Positions 45,233-54,812 of a stretch of DNA of 64,000 bases are shown here, piece by piece. The translations under genes were made by a program, and so were the position numbers. Source of the DNA: CBDAQD01 sp965275905 (lineage in GTDB: Bacteria; Pseudomonadota; Alphaproteobacteria; Rhizobiales; JAJFHC01); assembly GCA_965275905.1 (NCBI GenBank), contig CBDHYJ010000079.1, positions 62,001 to 126,000 on the forward strand. The letters are read 5' to 3'. The notes under the pieces are model-generated. The model saw only the letters and a list, made by a program, of their open reading frames with translations, ran no database searches and had not been told where the DNA came from. Every line of letters starts with the position of its first letter. The first letter of the stretch is position 1.

Positions 45233-46651
45233 ATGGGCAAAGTCACAGGCTTTATGGAAATCGATCGCCAGGACCGGAAATACAAGCCGGCCGGCGACAG
45301 GATCCGCAACTTCAGGGAATTCCTGATTCCGCTGGAAGACCGGGACGTGGAGCGTCAGGCGGCGCGGTGCATGGACTGCGGCATCCCCTATTGCCACAGC
45401 GGATGTCCGGTCAACAACCAGATCCCGGACTGGAACGATCTGGTCTACAACAAGGACTGGGAAGAGGCGTCGCGCAACCTGCACTCGACCAACAACTTCC
45501 CGGAATTCACGGGCCGGATCTGCCCTGCCCCGTGCGAAGCGTCCTGTACCCTGAACATCGACGACAACCCTGTCACCATCAAGACGATCGAATGCACGAT
45601 CGTCGACAAGGCCTGGGAAGAAGGCTGGGTCAGCCCGCAGGTCCCGGAACACAAGACCGGCAAGTCGGTGGGCATCATCGGGTCCGGCCCCGCGGGGCTG
45701 GCGGCAGCGCAGCAACTCGCCCGTGTCGGCCACGACGTGCATCTCTACGAGAAGCACGCCAAGGCCGGTGGCCTGCTGCGCTACGGCATCCCTGACTTCA
45801 AGATGGAAAAACATCTGATCGACCGCCGGGTCAAGCAGATGGAGGCCGAGGGGGTCACCTTCCACTACGGCGTCCATGTTGGCGTCGACCGGACACTGAG
45901 CGACCTCGAGGCCGAGCACGATGCGATCCTGCTCAGCGGCGGAGCCGAACACCCGCGCGACCTTCCGATCGAGGGCCGTGAACTCGACGGCGTGCACTTT
46001 GCGATGGATTTCCTGCCGCAGCAGAACCGCCGTGTTGGCGGGGAGCCCGTGGGTTCCGAACGGCCGATCATGGCGTCCGGCAAGCATGTCGTCGTCATCG
46101 GTGGCGGCGACACCGGTTCCGACTGCATCGGAACCTCGTTCCGTCAGGGCGCGCTTTCGGTCACGCAGCTCGAAATCATGCCGACACCGCCGATGCGCGA
46201 GAACAAGGCCCTGACCTGGCCGCACTGGCCGCTCAAGTTCCGGACCTCTTCAAGCCAGGCAGAAGGTGCCAAGCGAGACTTCAGTGTCATGACGACGCGC
46301 ATTACCGGCAAGGAAGGCCGGGTCCGGAATCTGCACTGCGTCCGCGTCGACGATCACATGGAGACCGTCCCGGGCTCGGAATTCGAGATTCAGGCAGACC
46401 TTGTCCTGCTTGCCATGGGTTTCGTGCATCCCGTGCACGAAGGCATGATCAAGGAGATCGGTCTGGACCTCGACGCGCGCGGCAACGTCCAGGCGGATAC
46501 GGAGAGCTACCGGACCAGTCGTGACAAGATCTTCGCCGCAGGTGACATGCGGCGCGGTCAGTCGCTCGTTGTCTGGGCTATCCGCGAAGGCCGTCAGGCC
46601 GCACGGTCCATCGACAACTTTCTCATGGGCGAGAGTGTGCTGCCGCGATAG
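45233..46651 (+). CDS. gltD: Glutamate synthase, small subunit
   Basis: A 472-residue flavoprotein delivering NADPH electrons to GltB. The N-terminal cysteines (CMDCGIPYCHSGCP and CPAPCEASC) bind two 4Fe-4S clusters; the FAD fold begins with VGIIGSGPAGLAAAQQL, and the NADPH fold with VVVIGGGDTGSDCIG; the C-terminal FAAGDMRRGQSLVVWAI completes the FAD site. Length is normal. The ATG at 45233 lies six bases after GGGAGG, which overlaps the end of gltB, so the two are translated together. A GTG at 45230 is a less likely start. Confidence 0.96.
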   Translation: MGKVTGFMEIDRQDRKYKPAGDRIRNFREFLIPLEDRDVERQAARCMDCGIPYCHSGCPVNNQIPDWNDLVYNKDWEEASRNLHSTNNFPEFTGRICPAPCEASCTLNIDDNPVTIKTIECTIVDKAWEEGWVSPQVPEHKTGKSVGIIGSGPAGLAAAQQLARVGHDVHLYEKHAKAGGLLRYGIPDFKMEKHLIDRRVKQMEAEGVTFHYGVHVGVDRTLSDLEAEHDAILLSGGAEHPRDLPIEGRELDGVHFAMDFLPQQNRRVGGEPVGSERPIMASGKHVVVIGGGDTGSDCIGTSFRQGALSVTQLEIMPTPPMRENKALTWPHWPLKFRTSSSQAEGAKRDFSVMTTRITGKEGRVRNLHCVRVDDHMETVPGSEFEIQADLVLLAMGFVHPVHEGMIKEIGLDLDARGNVQADTESYRTSRDKIFAAGDMRRGQSLVVWAIREGRQAARSIDNFLMGESVLPR

Positions 46652-46663
46652 CGTTTTAGCTAT

Positions 46664-47791
46664 TCACTGCTGCCAGGAAAAGTCGTCTCCCCGGCCGGGT
46701 TTCGGCGCAACGCGGCCGCCCAGGGTCAGGACGGTATGCGCGGCGGACTGTTCGGGATACCGGGTCTGCCCGTCGCCGGTTTCCGCCGCTGCGCTCGCTG
46801 ACGTGTCACTCCCTGAAGCAGAACGGCCTGAGGCGATGTCCTGGGCCTCGGTATAGGCATTTGCAAACGGATCAGCCGCTGCCGTCGAGGCCTCCTGCCC
46901 TTCTTCGGCGACCCCGTCGGCATTCAGGTTCGGTGCCGCGATCATGCGCTCGCCCTTGACCACCGGGCCGGCAACCAGAAAGTCCCGGATCGGCCGTTCG
47001 ATGAGAGCCGCCATCTTGCGGTATCCGCGGCGCGTGAAATGCACGCCGTCACCTGCGCGAATGTTCCGGATCCGGCCGGTAATGTCCGGCCCCCTCTTCT
47101 TGTATTTTCCATTCTCGCCGAGGAACTCTTCCCACGTCGGCACATAGGTGATGTTGTTGGCCTTCGCCCGCTCCTCGTAAATCTTGTTGAGGACCTGCAT
47201 GGCGGCCGAGTGCTTCGGTCCGCGCATCACGGGCATGCCGATCCAGTAGACCGCTATGCCGCGGCCCGCGAACGACTTCATGAACTCGTCGACTCGCTTC
47301 GTATAGATCTCGATGAACTCCGGCGTTCCGAACCGGTGCCGCCCGTCCGACTTGCGCATGCGCTGGCGGTCGTTGGCGCCGATCATGACAACGGCAATGT
47401 CCATCTCTTCTTTGTCCAGAATGTCCTTCACGGCGGCATTCCAGTTGTAGAAGTCCTGCCGGACAAAACCGGTCGATGCGCGCGATCGGCGGACGACCTT
47501 GACGGCCTTGTCGCCCTTGAAGGCGATGCGCAGACCGTAGGCCATGCCGTCGCCAAGCGAGTCGCCGAACACGTACACTTGAATGCGCCGCCCGGTACGC
47601 TTCTGCTTCTTGCCGCCCTTCACAAGCTCCGGAGCACCGTCAGGCGCGGGCGCGACGGCAAGATCGCCGTCGGTCGATTGCGCCGTCGCCGGCAGAGCAA
47701 AGGCCACCATGGCCACGACGGCAAGTCCTGCAACCGCGGGAACGGCTGTGATCCTGCGGAAAATCGAAGCGATACGATCGGCGGGTGTCAT
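46664..47791 (-). CDS. Exported SGNH/GDSL-type hydrolase (DUF459)
   Basis: A 375-residue exported protein: signal peptide about 1-37 (ending ATA) and an SGNH hydrolase domain (about 70-280). Block I is VFGDSLGDGM with the nucleophile Ser, block III MIGANDRQ, and block V GDGVHFTRRGY with the catalytic Asp/His. DUF459 proteins are SGNH-like O-acyl hydrolases often found with exopolysaccharide or alginate/cellulose genes. A disordered Ala/Ser-rich tail (about 300-375) ends at FSWQQ. It is convergent with gltD (12 bases) and lies upstream of the transglycosylase gene. Confidence 0.86.
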   Translation of the reverse strand: MTPADRIASIFRRITAVPAVAGLAVVAMVAFALPATAQSTDGDLAVAPAPDGAPELVKGGKKQKRTGRRIQVYVFGDSLGDGMAYGLRIAFKGDKAVKVVRRSRASTGFVRQDFYNWNAAVKDILDKEEMDIAVVMIGANDRQRMRKSDGRHRFGTPEFIEIYTKRVDEFMKSFAGRGIAVYWIGMPVMRGPKHSAAMQVLNKIYEERAKANNITYVPTWEEFLGENGKYKKRGPDITGRIRNIRAGDGVHFTRRGYRKMAALIERPIRDFLVAGPVVKGERMIAAPNLNADGVAEEGQEASTAAADPFANAYTEAQDIASGRSASGSDTSASAAAETGDGQTRYPEQSAAHTVLTLGGRVAPKPGRGDDFSWQQ

Positions 47792-47885
47792 GCGCCCTGA
47801 CTCCTGAGGTTAAGACGCGCCAACTGTCTCACAGAGAAGCCTGCCCCGCAAATGCGGCAATCGGATGCGCAGGATAGTCGCGGAG

Positions 47886-49133
47886 TCAGCCGCCGCGGCG
47901 CAGGCGCTTGAGCAGGCTGGCGCTGGGATAGCCGTCCTGGGCGACCCCGATCTTGCCCTGGAAGGTCCTGATGGCCGCCTGCGTGCCCCTGCCAATTCGG
48001 CCGTCAACACGGCCGCGATAAAGCCGTTTGCCCGCCAGCAGACGCTGCAGTTCCTTCTTCTGGCTGCGCGACAGAGGGCTGTCGTCAAGCGGCCAGGATT
48101 GCACCAGTGTCCCCCGCCCGCGGAAACGCTCGGCAAGCAGCGCAATTGCGAGAGCATATGAGACCGAGTTGTTGTATCGCATGATGGCGCGGAAGTTCTG
48201 ATAGACCATGAAGGCCGGCCCGTTGGCGCCGGCCGGAAGCACGATTGATCCCTCCCGTGCCCAGGCGCCGAACTTCCGCCTGTTGGCCCGCTTGATGCCC
48301 AGCGCGACCCATTCTGCGGTCTGCTTTTTCACCGCGCGCGTCGCCAGCCGGTAGTCAAAGCCGCGCGGCAGCACGATTTCGTGGAAGGCGGGTTCGCCGG
48401 AGCGCCAGCCCGATTTCCGCAGATAATTGGCCGCCGAGGCCAGCGCGTCGACTTCCGTGTTCCAGATGTCGCGCCGGCCGTCGCGGTTGAAGTCGACGGC
48501 ATAGGCATTATAGGTCGTGGGAATGAACTGGGTATGCCCCATGGCACCGGCCCAGGACCCCAGCATCCGCTCTGGTGTAATGTCGCCGCGCTGCAGGATC
48601 TTCAGCGCAGCGATCACCTGCTGCCTGCCGAACTTGCGCCTGCTGCCGCGGTAGCCGAGCGTAGCAAGCGCCTGGATGACGTAGTCATTGCCCTTGAAGG
48701 TGCCGTACGCGCTCTCCATGCCCCATATGGCGACCAGCGTGTGCCGATCGACGCCGTAAGTGCGCTCGATCTGAGCCAGCGACTTCTGCCACTCGGCGAG
48801 CTTCTCCTTGCCGCCTTCAATGCGCTTGTCTGACAGCGCGCTGTCGAGATAACTCCAGACAGGCCGGACGAACTCGGGCTGGTTGTTGGCCCGCTCGAAC
48901 ACCTTCTCGTTCGGACGCACGCCCTTGAACGCCTTGCGGAACGTGGCACTGGAGACGCCCGCGCGCCGCGCGCTGGGCCACAGGGAATTCACCCACCGGT
49001 TAAAGGCGTCGTCCGTGGGCGCAGCGGTTTCCGCCATCGCCGGTCCCTGGACATCGGCGGAAATCCAGAAACCGCCGGCCAGAACGGCAATCAGCGCAAT
49101 TCTGAAGATCGGTCTGCAGAATTCCGTTTGCAT
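47886..49133 (-). CDS. Lytic murein transglycosylase (MltB family) with PG-binding domain
   Basis: A 415-residue enzyme that cleaves the glycan strand of peptidoglycan with anhydro-muramyl ends. A signal peptide (about 10-35) precedes an SLT_2-type domain: FVRPVWSYLDSA, the catalytic glutamate in IWGMESAYGTFKGN, GYRGSRRKFGRQQVIAAL and SWAGAMGHTQFIPTTY. A peptidoglycan-binding domain lies at the C-terminus (LAGKRLYRGRVDGRIGRGTQAAIRTF). The start at 49133 gives a compact signal peptide; an in-frame ATG at 49181 is equally possible. It is downstream of galE on the same strand. Confidence 0.92.
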   Translation of the reverse strand: MQTEFCRPIFRIALIAVLAGGFWISADVQGPAMAETAAPTDDAFNRWVNSLWPSARRAGVSSATFRKAFKGVRPNEKVFERANNQPEFVRPVWSYLDSALSDKRIEGGKEKLAEWQKSLAQIERTYGVDRHTLVAIWGMESAYGTFKGNDYVIQALATLGYRGSRRKFGRQQVIAALKILQRGDITPERMLGSWAGAMGHTQFIPTTYNAYAVDFNRDGRRDIWNTEVDALASAANYLRKSGWRSGEPAFHEIVLPRGFDYRLATRAVKKQTAEWVALGIKRANRRKFGAWAREGSIVLPAGANGPAFMVYQNFRAIMRYNNSVSYALAIALLAERFRGRGTLVQSWPLDDSPLSRSQKKELQRLLAGKRLYRGRVDGRIGRGTQAAIRTFQGKIGVAQDGYPSASLLKRLRRGG

Positions 49134-49263
49134 CCGGATTCGGCGGAAACGTGTATCTGACGGGGCATGGTTACGAATCATCGCAGTCCCGGATAGCAGA
49201 TTTGGAGCCGCAAAAACAGAGGTGACCGATCGCGTGTCTGATAGACTTCCGCTCCGCCGGACA

Positions 49264-50259
49264 TCAGGCGGCGGAACTCCTCTCCCTGAGCCGCCGCTCC
49301 CATCCGAGCGCGCTGGCAACAATTTCATCGATGTCGTCGTGCTCCGGCAGCCAGCCCAGTACCTGACGGATCCGGTCGGCGCCGGCGACGAGTGCCGGCG
49401 GATCACCCGCCCTGCGCGCGGCATCCCGTGCATTGAGCTTGGTGCCGATCGCGCGCTCGACGGAGTCGATCACCTCGAGCACGGATGTGCCGTGGCCATA
49501 CCCGCAGTTGAACACCGCGCTCTGCCCCCCCGCCCGCAGATAGTCCAGTGCCTGAAGATGCGCCCGCGCGAGGTCGGTGACGTGGATGTAATCGCGAATG
49601 CAGGTCCCGTCCGCGGTGTCATAGTCGCGCCCGTACACCTCGAGGTGGGTGCGGTCGCCGAGAGCCACCTGCGACGCCACCTTGATCAGGTGGGTCGCCC
49701 GTTCGGTCGACTGGCCGGTGCGGCCCTTGGGATCAGCGCCGGCGACGTTGAAATAGCGCAGGGTCACGTAGCCAAGTTCATGGTGCGCACGCGCCACGTC
49801 GCGCAGCATCCATTCGGTCATGAGCTTCGATGCGCCGTAGGGTGAAATCGGATTCAGCGGCGCATCCTCCGAGACCGGGTTGATCTCGGGAATGCCATAG
49901 ACCGCTGCAGTTGACGAAAAGATGAAGTGGCGCACGCCAAAGACAACCGCTGATTCAATCAGGGTTCGCGACTTCACCGTGTTGTTGCTGTAGTAGCCCA
50001 GCGGATCGACGACCGAATCCGGCACGACAACCGAACCGGCGAAATGAATGACCGCCTCGACCTTGTGTTCCGAGATGACGCTCTCGACCAGAGCCTGATC
50101 GCCGATATCGCCTTCCACGAAGGCGGCCTGGTCCGGCACGGCCCAGCGGAATCCGGTCGACAGGTTATCAATCACGACGACCTGCTCACCGGCATCGATA
50201 AGCTCGACGACCATGTGACTGCCGATATATCCTGCGCCGCCTGTGACAAGAATGCTCAT
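49264..50259 (-). CDS. galE: UDP-glucose 4-epimerase
   Basis: A 331-residue short-chain dehydrogenase-type epimerase interconverting UDP-glucose and UDP-galactose for surface polysaccharides. The NAD motif GGAGYIGSH opens the protein; the catalytic pair is in SSTAAVYG (Ser/Thr) and SPYGASKLM (Tyr-x3-Lys); YFNVAGADPKGRTGQ and YVRDYIHVTDLA-like blocks (here CIRDYIHVTDLA) complete the family signature. The ATG at 50259 follows GAGG. It is divergent from galU, which makes its substrate, a natural pairing. Confidence 0.95.
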   Translation of the reverse strand: MSILVTGGAGYIGSHMVVELIDAGEQVVVIDNLSTGFRWAVPDQAAFVEGDIGDQALVESVISEHKVEAVIHFAGSVVVPDSVVDPLGYYSNNTVKSRTLIESAVVFGVRHFIFSSTAAVYGIPEINPVSEDAPLNPISPYGASKLMTEWMLRDVARAHHELGYVTLRYFNVAGADPKGRTGQSTERATHLIKVASQVALGDRTHLEVYGRDYDTADGTCIRDYIHVTDLARAHLQALDYLRAGGQSAVFNCGYGHGTSVLEVIDSVERAIGTKLNARDAARRAGDPPALVAGADRIRQVLGWLPEHDDIDEIVASALGWERRLRERSSAA

Positions 50260-50380
50260 AATAACCTCGATGATTCCCTAGCCTGCGGGCCCTTAACCCG
50301 TTGAAGAAATCTAAATGGTAAATATTTCTGACTGGTAACCAAATCCAGGTCCAAACAGTCATTCTGCCGGAGACAAATAC

Positions 50381-51259
50381 ATGGCGTCACCGATTAAGAA
50401 AGCCGTCTTTCCCGTCGCAGGGCTCGGCACGCGGTTCCTGCCGGCGACAAAGGCCGTGCCCAAGGAGATGCTGACCATTGTCGACAGGCCCGTGATCCAG
50501 ATGGCGGTCGACGAGGCCCGCGAGGCGGGAATCGAGCATTTCATCTTCGTCACCGGGCGCAACAAGGCCGTGATCGAGGACCATTTCGACAAGCAGTTCG
50601 AACTGGAAGCCACATTGCGGTCCCGCGGCAAGACCGCCGAGCTAACCCTGCTCGACAGCGACCTTCCCGGTGCGGGCCAGACGAGTTTCACCCGTCAGCA
50701 GGAGCCGCTGGGTCTCGGCCATGCCGTCTGGTGCGCCCGCGAACTGGTCGGCGACGAACCGTTCGCACTGCTGCTGCCGGACATGCTCGTGCACGCCCGG
50801 CCGAGTTGCCTGGCACAGATGATGGCAGCCTACGGGGCATCCGGCGGAAACCTGCTCGCGGTCGAGGAAGTGCTCCCGGAACACACCCACCGTTACGGCA
50901 TCGTCGGTGTTGGCGAGGAGGCCGGAAGCGTCTTTGAGATCACGGAAATGGTCGAAAAGCCGCCGGCGGGGACAGCACCGTCCAATCTCATGATCATCGG
51001 ACGCTACATCCTTCAGCCCGAGATCTTCGATCTGCTCGAAAACCAGGAAACGGGATCCGGCGGTGAAATTCAGCTCACCGACGCCATGATCCGGCTCATG
51101 GCCACGCAGCGGTTTTCGGGCGTGCGGTTTAGCGGCCGCACGTATGACTGCGGCGACAAGGTCGGCTTCCTGACCGCCAATGTCGCCTTCGCCCTCGACC
51201 GGCCTGATCTTTCGGAACAGTTCCGCCGTGAACTCGAAACGTTGCTGAAAGAAAGCTGA
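50381..51259 (+). CDS. galU: UTP-glucose-1-phosphate uridylyltransferase
   Basis: A 292-residue nucleotidyltransferase making UDP-glucose from glucose-1-phosphate and UTP. The N-terminal KKAVFPVAGLGTRFLPATKA, VPKEMLTIVDRPVIQM, and the later EKPPAGTAPSNLMIIGRYIL and TGSGGEIQLTDAM are the conserved GalU blocks. It feeds galE (divergent, 121 bases away) and the envelope polysaccharide functions nearby. It is convergent with the outer-membrane barrel gene (12 bases between stops). Confidence 0.96.
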   Translation: MASPIKKAVFPVAGLGTRFLPATKAVPKEMLTIVDRPVIQMAVDEAREAGIEHFIFVTGRNKAVIEDHFDKQFELEATLRSRGKTAELTLLDSDLPGAGQTSFTRQQEPLGLGHAVWCARELVGDEPFALLLPDMLVHARPSCLAQMMAAYGASGGNLLAVEEVLPEHTHRYGIVGVGEEAGSVFEITEMVEKPPAGTAPSNLMIIGRYILQPEIFDLLENQETGSGGEIQLTDAMIRLMATQRFSGVRFSGRTYDCGDKVGFLTANVAFALDRPDLSEQFRRELETLLKES

Positions 51260-51271
51260 ACCAAATTCACT

Positions 51272-52780
51272 CTAGTGCTGGAGCTTCACGCCGACGCGGA
51301 AAGTCTGCACGTCGTAGTCGCTGCCGGGGGTGGTGGTGTCGAAATTCTCGTACTCGTAACGCGCGCGCAGCACGACGTTGCGGTTGAGCAGGTAGTCGAG
51401 GCCGGCGGAAATCTCGTAAGTGTCCTCCTCGAGGGACGAGCCTTCGAATGTCGAGTTGACATAGGTGACGCCAATCTCCCCGGTCAGGTTGTACGACAGG
51501 GAATGCGCCAGATTCAGCCCCAGCGAACGCTCGATCGAACCCGAAGCGCCCGCGACCGAGGTTTCCTCGATGTCGGTGGCCGCCGAAAACCTTATCGCCG
51601 TGAGCCGCGTCGGCGACCAGGTCAGGTTGGCGTCCACGGTCAGGCCATCGATGGGGTCGAGGCGCGAGTCGTCGAAATCCCGCCTTTCGTAACCGACGGA
51701 GATTTCGCCCCTGAGGATCGGCCCGGTGTCGATCTCAACGCCGGCGGCGACCTCATACCCGTCCGAGTCGCGGCGGAATCCGTCGTCGTCGACTTCGTCA
51801 TCATGGCGGCGCACGCTGTATCCGCCCTCAACGAACGGCTGGATCGCCGGTGAGACTTCGTAACCGAGGCGCAGCGTTCCGCCGACTTCGTAGTAGTCGC
51901 GATCGCTGTTGCTCGTCGTGCCGCCGCCGACCGTGTCCACATCGCCGAACTCGTTGATCTCCGCGTCGCCCTGCAGCCTTGCGGTCAACCGGTTGAACCG
52001 GTGATTGATCGAGGCGGCGAGATCCCATGTCGTCTCATCCGGCTCTTCGGCTGCATTATCCGGCACATCGGCCGTGCCCCGTCGTTCCTGAGACAACGCA
52101 TAACCGGCGCGCAGGTTGAAATTTGTCGCCCGGGTGACATCGATCCGGATGCGGCCCGACGCTTCGATTTCGTCGGCATCCTCCGTCGTGTTCTCGTCAT
52201 AGAACTCGTGATTGCTGGCGAAGGACAGCGACGTCGAATGCCGCGACCAGTCGCTCTCGACCCGCAGTTCCGGTTGGACAGTATAGATGAAGTCATCCCG
52301 CCGTCCCCTGTTCGCGAGCAGGGCATTGTCGGTGTATTCGATGCCCGTTTCGACCGACGGATAGACAATAAAGGTTCCGACTCTCAGCCCGAGCGGCTGA
52401 AACCCGGTCCGCGATTCCGGGTCCGTCGGATCTACCGGCAGCGGCTCGGGCCGCTCCACCGGCGGCTCGAGCGTCACCTGTTCCGGGATCGCAAGCCCCA
52501 GGCTGCCGGAGGCCGCCGTAGTCTCGGGACTGTTTGGCGACGCCGGGCGCAGCGCCGAGGGCGTATAGCGGGGTCTTTCGACAAGACGCTCAAGGCGGCG
52601 GTCTTCGTCTTCGGACAGCCTGCCCCGGAGAGCCGGCAATTCGGACGCGGTCCCGACGCCTGTATCTTGAGCGGAATCCTGCGTCTGCTGCGCTCGGACA
52701 GGCGCGGAAATGCAGCACACGAGGCCGGCTGCAACCACTACCGGAAAGATGCGAAACGCCGTCAAACCCAGAACTCTCAC
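51272..52780 (-). CDS. Outer-membrane beta-barrel protein (BBP2-like)
   Basis: About 502 residues. A signal peptide is followed by a long polar, Pro-rich linker (to about residue 130) and a C-terminal barrel of alternating strands ending in an aromatic/hydrophobic strand (DVQTFRVGVKLQH), the outer-membrane insertion pattern. Strands such as YTVQPELRVESDWSRHSTSLSF, YELSQERRGTADV-type periods and ISVGYERRDFDDSR recall the PF10082 outer-membrane proteins linked to exopolysaccharide clusters. The start is uncertain: GTG at 52780 gives a better signal peptide than TTG at 52825. The position near galE, galU and kdsD fits an envelope role. Confidence 0.82.
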   Translation of the reverse strand: MRVLGLTAFRIFPVVVAAGLVCCISAPVRAQQTQDSAQDTGVGTASELPALRGRLSEDEDRRLERLVERPRYTPSALRPASPNSPETTAASGSLGLAIPEQVTLEPPVERPEPLPVDPTDPESRTGFQPLGLRVGTFIVYPSVETGIEYTDNALLANRGRRDDFIYTVQPELRVESDWSRHSTSLSFASNHEFYDENTTEDADEIEASGRIRIDVTRATNFNLRAGYALSQERRGTADVPDNAAEEPDETTWDLAASINHRFNRLTARLQGDAEINEFGDVDTVGGGTTSNSDRDYYEVGGTLRLGYEVSPAIQPFVEGGYSVRRHDDEVDDDGFRRDSDGYEVAAGVEIDTGPILRGEISVGYERRDFDDSRLDPIDGLTVDANLTWSPTRLTAIRFSAATDIEETSVAGASGSIERSLGLNLAHSLSYNLTGEIGVTYVNSTFEGSSLEEDTYEISAGLDYLLNRNVVLRARYEYENFDTTTPGSDYDVQTFRVGVKLQH

Positions 52781-52995
52781 ACTATTGTCAGCGCGCTTTA
52801 CCGGCCGTTTGCCTTCGCTTTGCAACAGACATAGATTGTGTTGCTTCGCGGCGCGGCGCCGGTGGCAAACACTACGTATTTGTGGTTAATAAGACGTGTA
52901 GCGGTGTTTCAGCGCGGTCGGGCATCGACAAAGGGGCCTTCGCTGCCGCAAAGGGAATGGATCCCTGCTTTGTGGCACGGTTCGGGGAGATTTTG

Positions 52996-53997
52996 ATGAC
53001 AGATTTGGCCGTGACGGACACCGGCGACCCTCGCGACAGATTGATCGACGTGGCACGCCGTACGGCGGAAATCGAAGCGGCTGCAATCCGGCGTTTGTCC
53101 GAGCAGCTTGAGGGAGATCTCGGTTTCAGCTTCTTGGCGGCAGTCAACCTTCTGAAGGCTGCGACCGGCCGGGTCATTCTCTCCGGGATGGGCAAGAGCG
53201 GGCATGTCAGCCGCAAGATTGCATCCACGCTGGCCTCGACGGGAACGCCGGCCATGTTCATCCATCCCAGCGAAGCCAGCCATGGCGATCTGGGCATGAT
53301 CACGGGCGCGGACGCAATTGTCATTCTGTCCTGGTCCGGCGAAACCGAAGAACTCAAGGATATTGTCGCCTATTCCCGGCGGTTCCGCGTTCCCCTCGTC
53401 GCAATCACATCTCACCGCAACAGCACGCTGGCGCAATCCGCCGATGTGGTTCTCGAGTTGCCGACCCACGAGGAAGCCTGCCCGAACGGGCTCGCGCCGA
53501 CCACGTCCACGACCATGCAGCTGGTTCTCGGCGATGCGATCGCGATTGCGCTGCTGGAGGACCGCGGTTTCACGAAACGGGACTTCAAGACCCTTCATCC
53601 GGGCGGAAAGCTGGGCGCCGCTCTCACCTTCGTCCGCGACATCATGCATTCGGGCGCCAGGCTCCCGCTCGTCGACGCCGAGGTATCGATGTCGGATGCG
53701 CTGGTGACGATGACCGAAAAGAGCTTCGGCTGCCTCGGCGTGACGGACGGCGACGGAAGGCTGATTGGAGTCATTACCGACGGCGACCTGCGCCGCAACA
53801 TGGCGCCCGACCTCATCGGCAGGATGACGTCGGATATCATGACGCGGGATCCGATTGTCGTCACGCCGGACGAGCTGGCGTCAGCCGCGCTCGAAATCAT
53901 CAACAATTCCTCGATCACGAGCCTTTTCGTCACGGATAACGGCAAGCCGGTCGGGATCGTTCACATCCACGATCTCCTGCGCGTGGGCGTGATTTAG
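52996..53997 (+). CDS. kdsD: D-arabinose-5-phosphate isomerase
   Basis: A 333-residue enzyme of the KpsF/GutQ family converting ribulose-5-phosphate to arabinose-5-phosphate, the precursor of Kdo for lipopolysaccharide. The SIS domain (about 35-190) contains VILSGMGKSGHVSRKIASTL and SWSGETEELKD; TTSTTMQLVLGDAIA closes the active site. Two CBS domains follow (about 205-330) with IMHSGARLPLVDAE and IMTRDPIVVTPDE. The ATG at 52996 has GGGGAG six bases upstream; the long frame before it is not coding. It is divergent from the barrel gene. Confidence 0.94.
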   Translation: MTDLAVTDTGDPRDRLIDVARRTAEIEAAAIRRLSEQLEGDLGFSFLAAVNLLKAATGRVILSGMGKSGHVSRKIASTLASTGTPAMFIHPSEASHGDLGMITGADAIVILSWSGETEELKDIVAYSRRFRVPLVAITSHRNSTLAQSADVVLELPTHEEACPNGLAPTTSTTMQLVLGDAIAIALLEDRGFTKRDFKTLHPGGKLGAALTFVRDIMHSGARLPLVDAEVSMSDALVTMTEKSFGCLGVTDGDGRLIGVITDGDLRRNMAPDLIGRMTSDIMTRDPIVVTPDELASAALEIINNSSITSLFVTDNGKPVGIVHIHDLLRVGVI

Positions 53998-54062
53998 AAC
54001 ACAGCGTCCGGAAGACGGTTCACGCTTTGCCGTTCACTCGGTCCGGCAAATCTTGTGCGCGC

Positions 54063-54755
54063 TCAGTCGGTGAACATTTCGCGCAATTGTGAAATGTCCT
54101 CAATCTCTACCGTTCCACGCTCGACCTTGACCCCGCGGCATTTGAGATTGGCGAAAGCCCGGGACAGGACTTCCGGGGACACGCCGAGGCGTTTGGCAAT
54201 ATTGAGCTTGCTGTAAGGCAGACGAATGCGGACCGGTCCGCTGGCTCCAGGCGCCTGACGCAGTAGAAATGCTGCCAGCCTGAGTTGCGCGGTGGGCGTA
54301 CGCAGCAAGGTGATCTCCTCAACAAGCAGCTTCAGGTGAACGGACATGGAGGCGAGCAAGCCAAAGGCAAGACGCGGTTCTTCCCGAATGCCGTCGAAAA
54401 TATGCTGCGCGTTGATCCTCAACACCCGGCTGGGTTCTATCGCCTGGGCGGTCACGGGAAAGGCGCGCTCCAGAAACATTGCTGCCTCGCCGAAACTCTG
54501 GCCAGAGCGGAACAGATTGACCGTGGCCTCCTTGCCGTCCACATCCGGCCTGAAAAGGCGGACGACGCCCTGCGAAATGACATAGAAACTGTCTGCCCGT
54601 TCTCCGGCATGAAACACCACCTCGTTCTTGTCGAGGCCGAGCGCGCGCGAAGATTTCAGGATGCCGTCGAACATCTCGTCCGACACTTCGGCGAACATTG
54701 GCTGGTCCCGCAGAAGCTTCCGATCGTCGTTTGAGAGCTTTTGCGGCTGCCCCAT
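54063..54755 (-). CDS. Crp/Fnr-family regulator (Dnr/NnrR-like) of the nap locus
   Basis: A 230-residue regulator with a cyclic-nucleotide-type sensor fold (about 20-130: GLDKNEVVFHAGERADSFYVISQGVVRLF), a dimerisation helix and a C-terminal winged helix. The recognition helix region LGVSPEVLSRAFANL contains the E-x-x-S-R pattern of Fnr-type proteins that read TTGA half-sites. There are no N-terminal cysteines for an oxygen-sensing iron-sulfur cluster, so it is more like Dnr/NnrR (nitric-oxide responsive) than Fnr. The ATG at 54755 follows AGGAAGAG. It is divergent from napEFDABC, and a matching box lies between them. Confidence 0.9.
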   Translation of the reverse strand: MGQPQKLSNDDRKLLRDQPMFAEVSDEMFDGILKSSRALGLDKNEVVFHAGERADSFYVISQGVVRLFRPDVDGKEATVNLFRSGQSFGEAAMFLERAFPVTAQAIEPSRVLRINAQHIFDGIREEPRLAFGLLASMSVHLKLLVEEITLLRTPTAQLRLAAFLLRQAPGASGPVRIRLPYSKLNIAKRLGVSPEVLSRAFANLKCRGVKVERGTVEIEDISQLREMFTD

Positions 54756-54770
54756 CTCTTCCTGTTTATG

Positions 54771-54784
54771 TTGACATAAATCAA
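54771..54784. promoter_or_regulatory. Fnr/Dnr-type box upstream of the nap operon
   Basis: TTGACATAAATCAA matches the Fnr/Dnr consensus TTGAT-N4-ATCAA except for one base. Its centre is 41.5 bases from a start site predicted from TATCCT (54807-54812), the classical class II activator position, in the nap direction. It also lies 16 bases from the divergent regulator start codon, so autoregulation is possible. Confidence 0.75.
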
Positions 54785-54806
54785 GGTTCGGCCGTGAGTT
54801 TAGGCC

Positions 54807-54812
54807 TATCCT
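54807..54812 (+). promoter_or_regulatory. Candidate -10 element of the nap promoter
   Basis: TATCCT lies so that its inferred start (about 54819) puts the Fnr/Dnr box centre at -41.5. There is no -35 hexamer apart from the box, as expected for an activated promoter. Confidence 0.5.

Noticed and set aside
47886..49433. Upstream extension of the transglycosylase frame to 49433
   Set aside because: The extra 100 residues are Arg/Ser-rich, overlap the end of galE and precede a proper signal peptide. The gene starts at 49133 or 49181.
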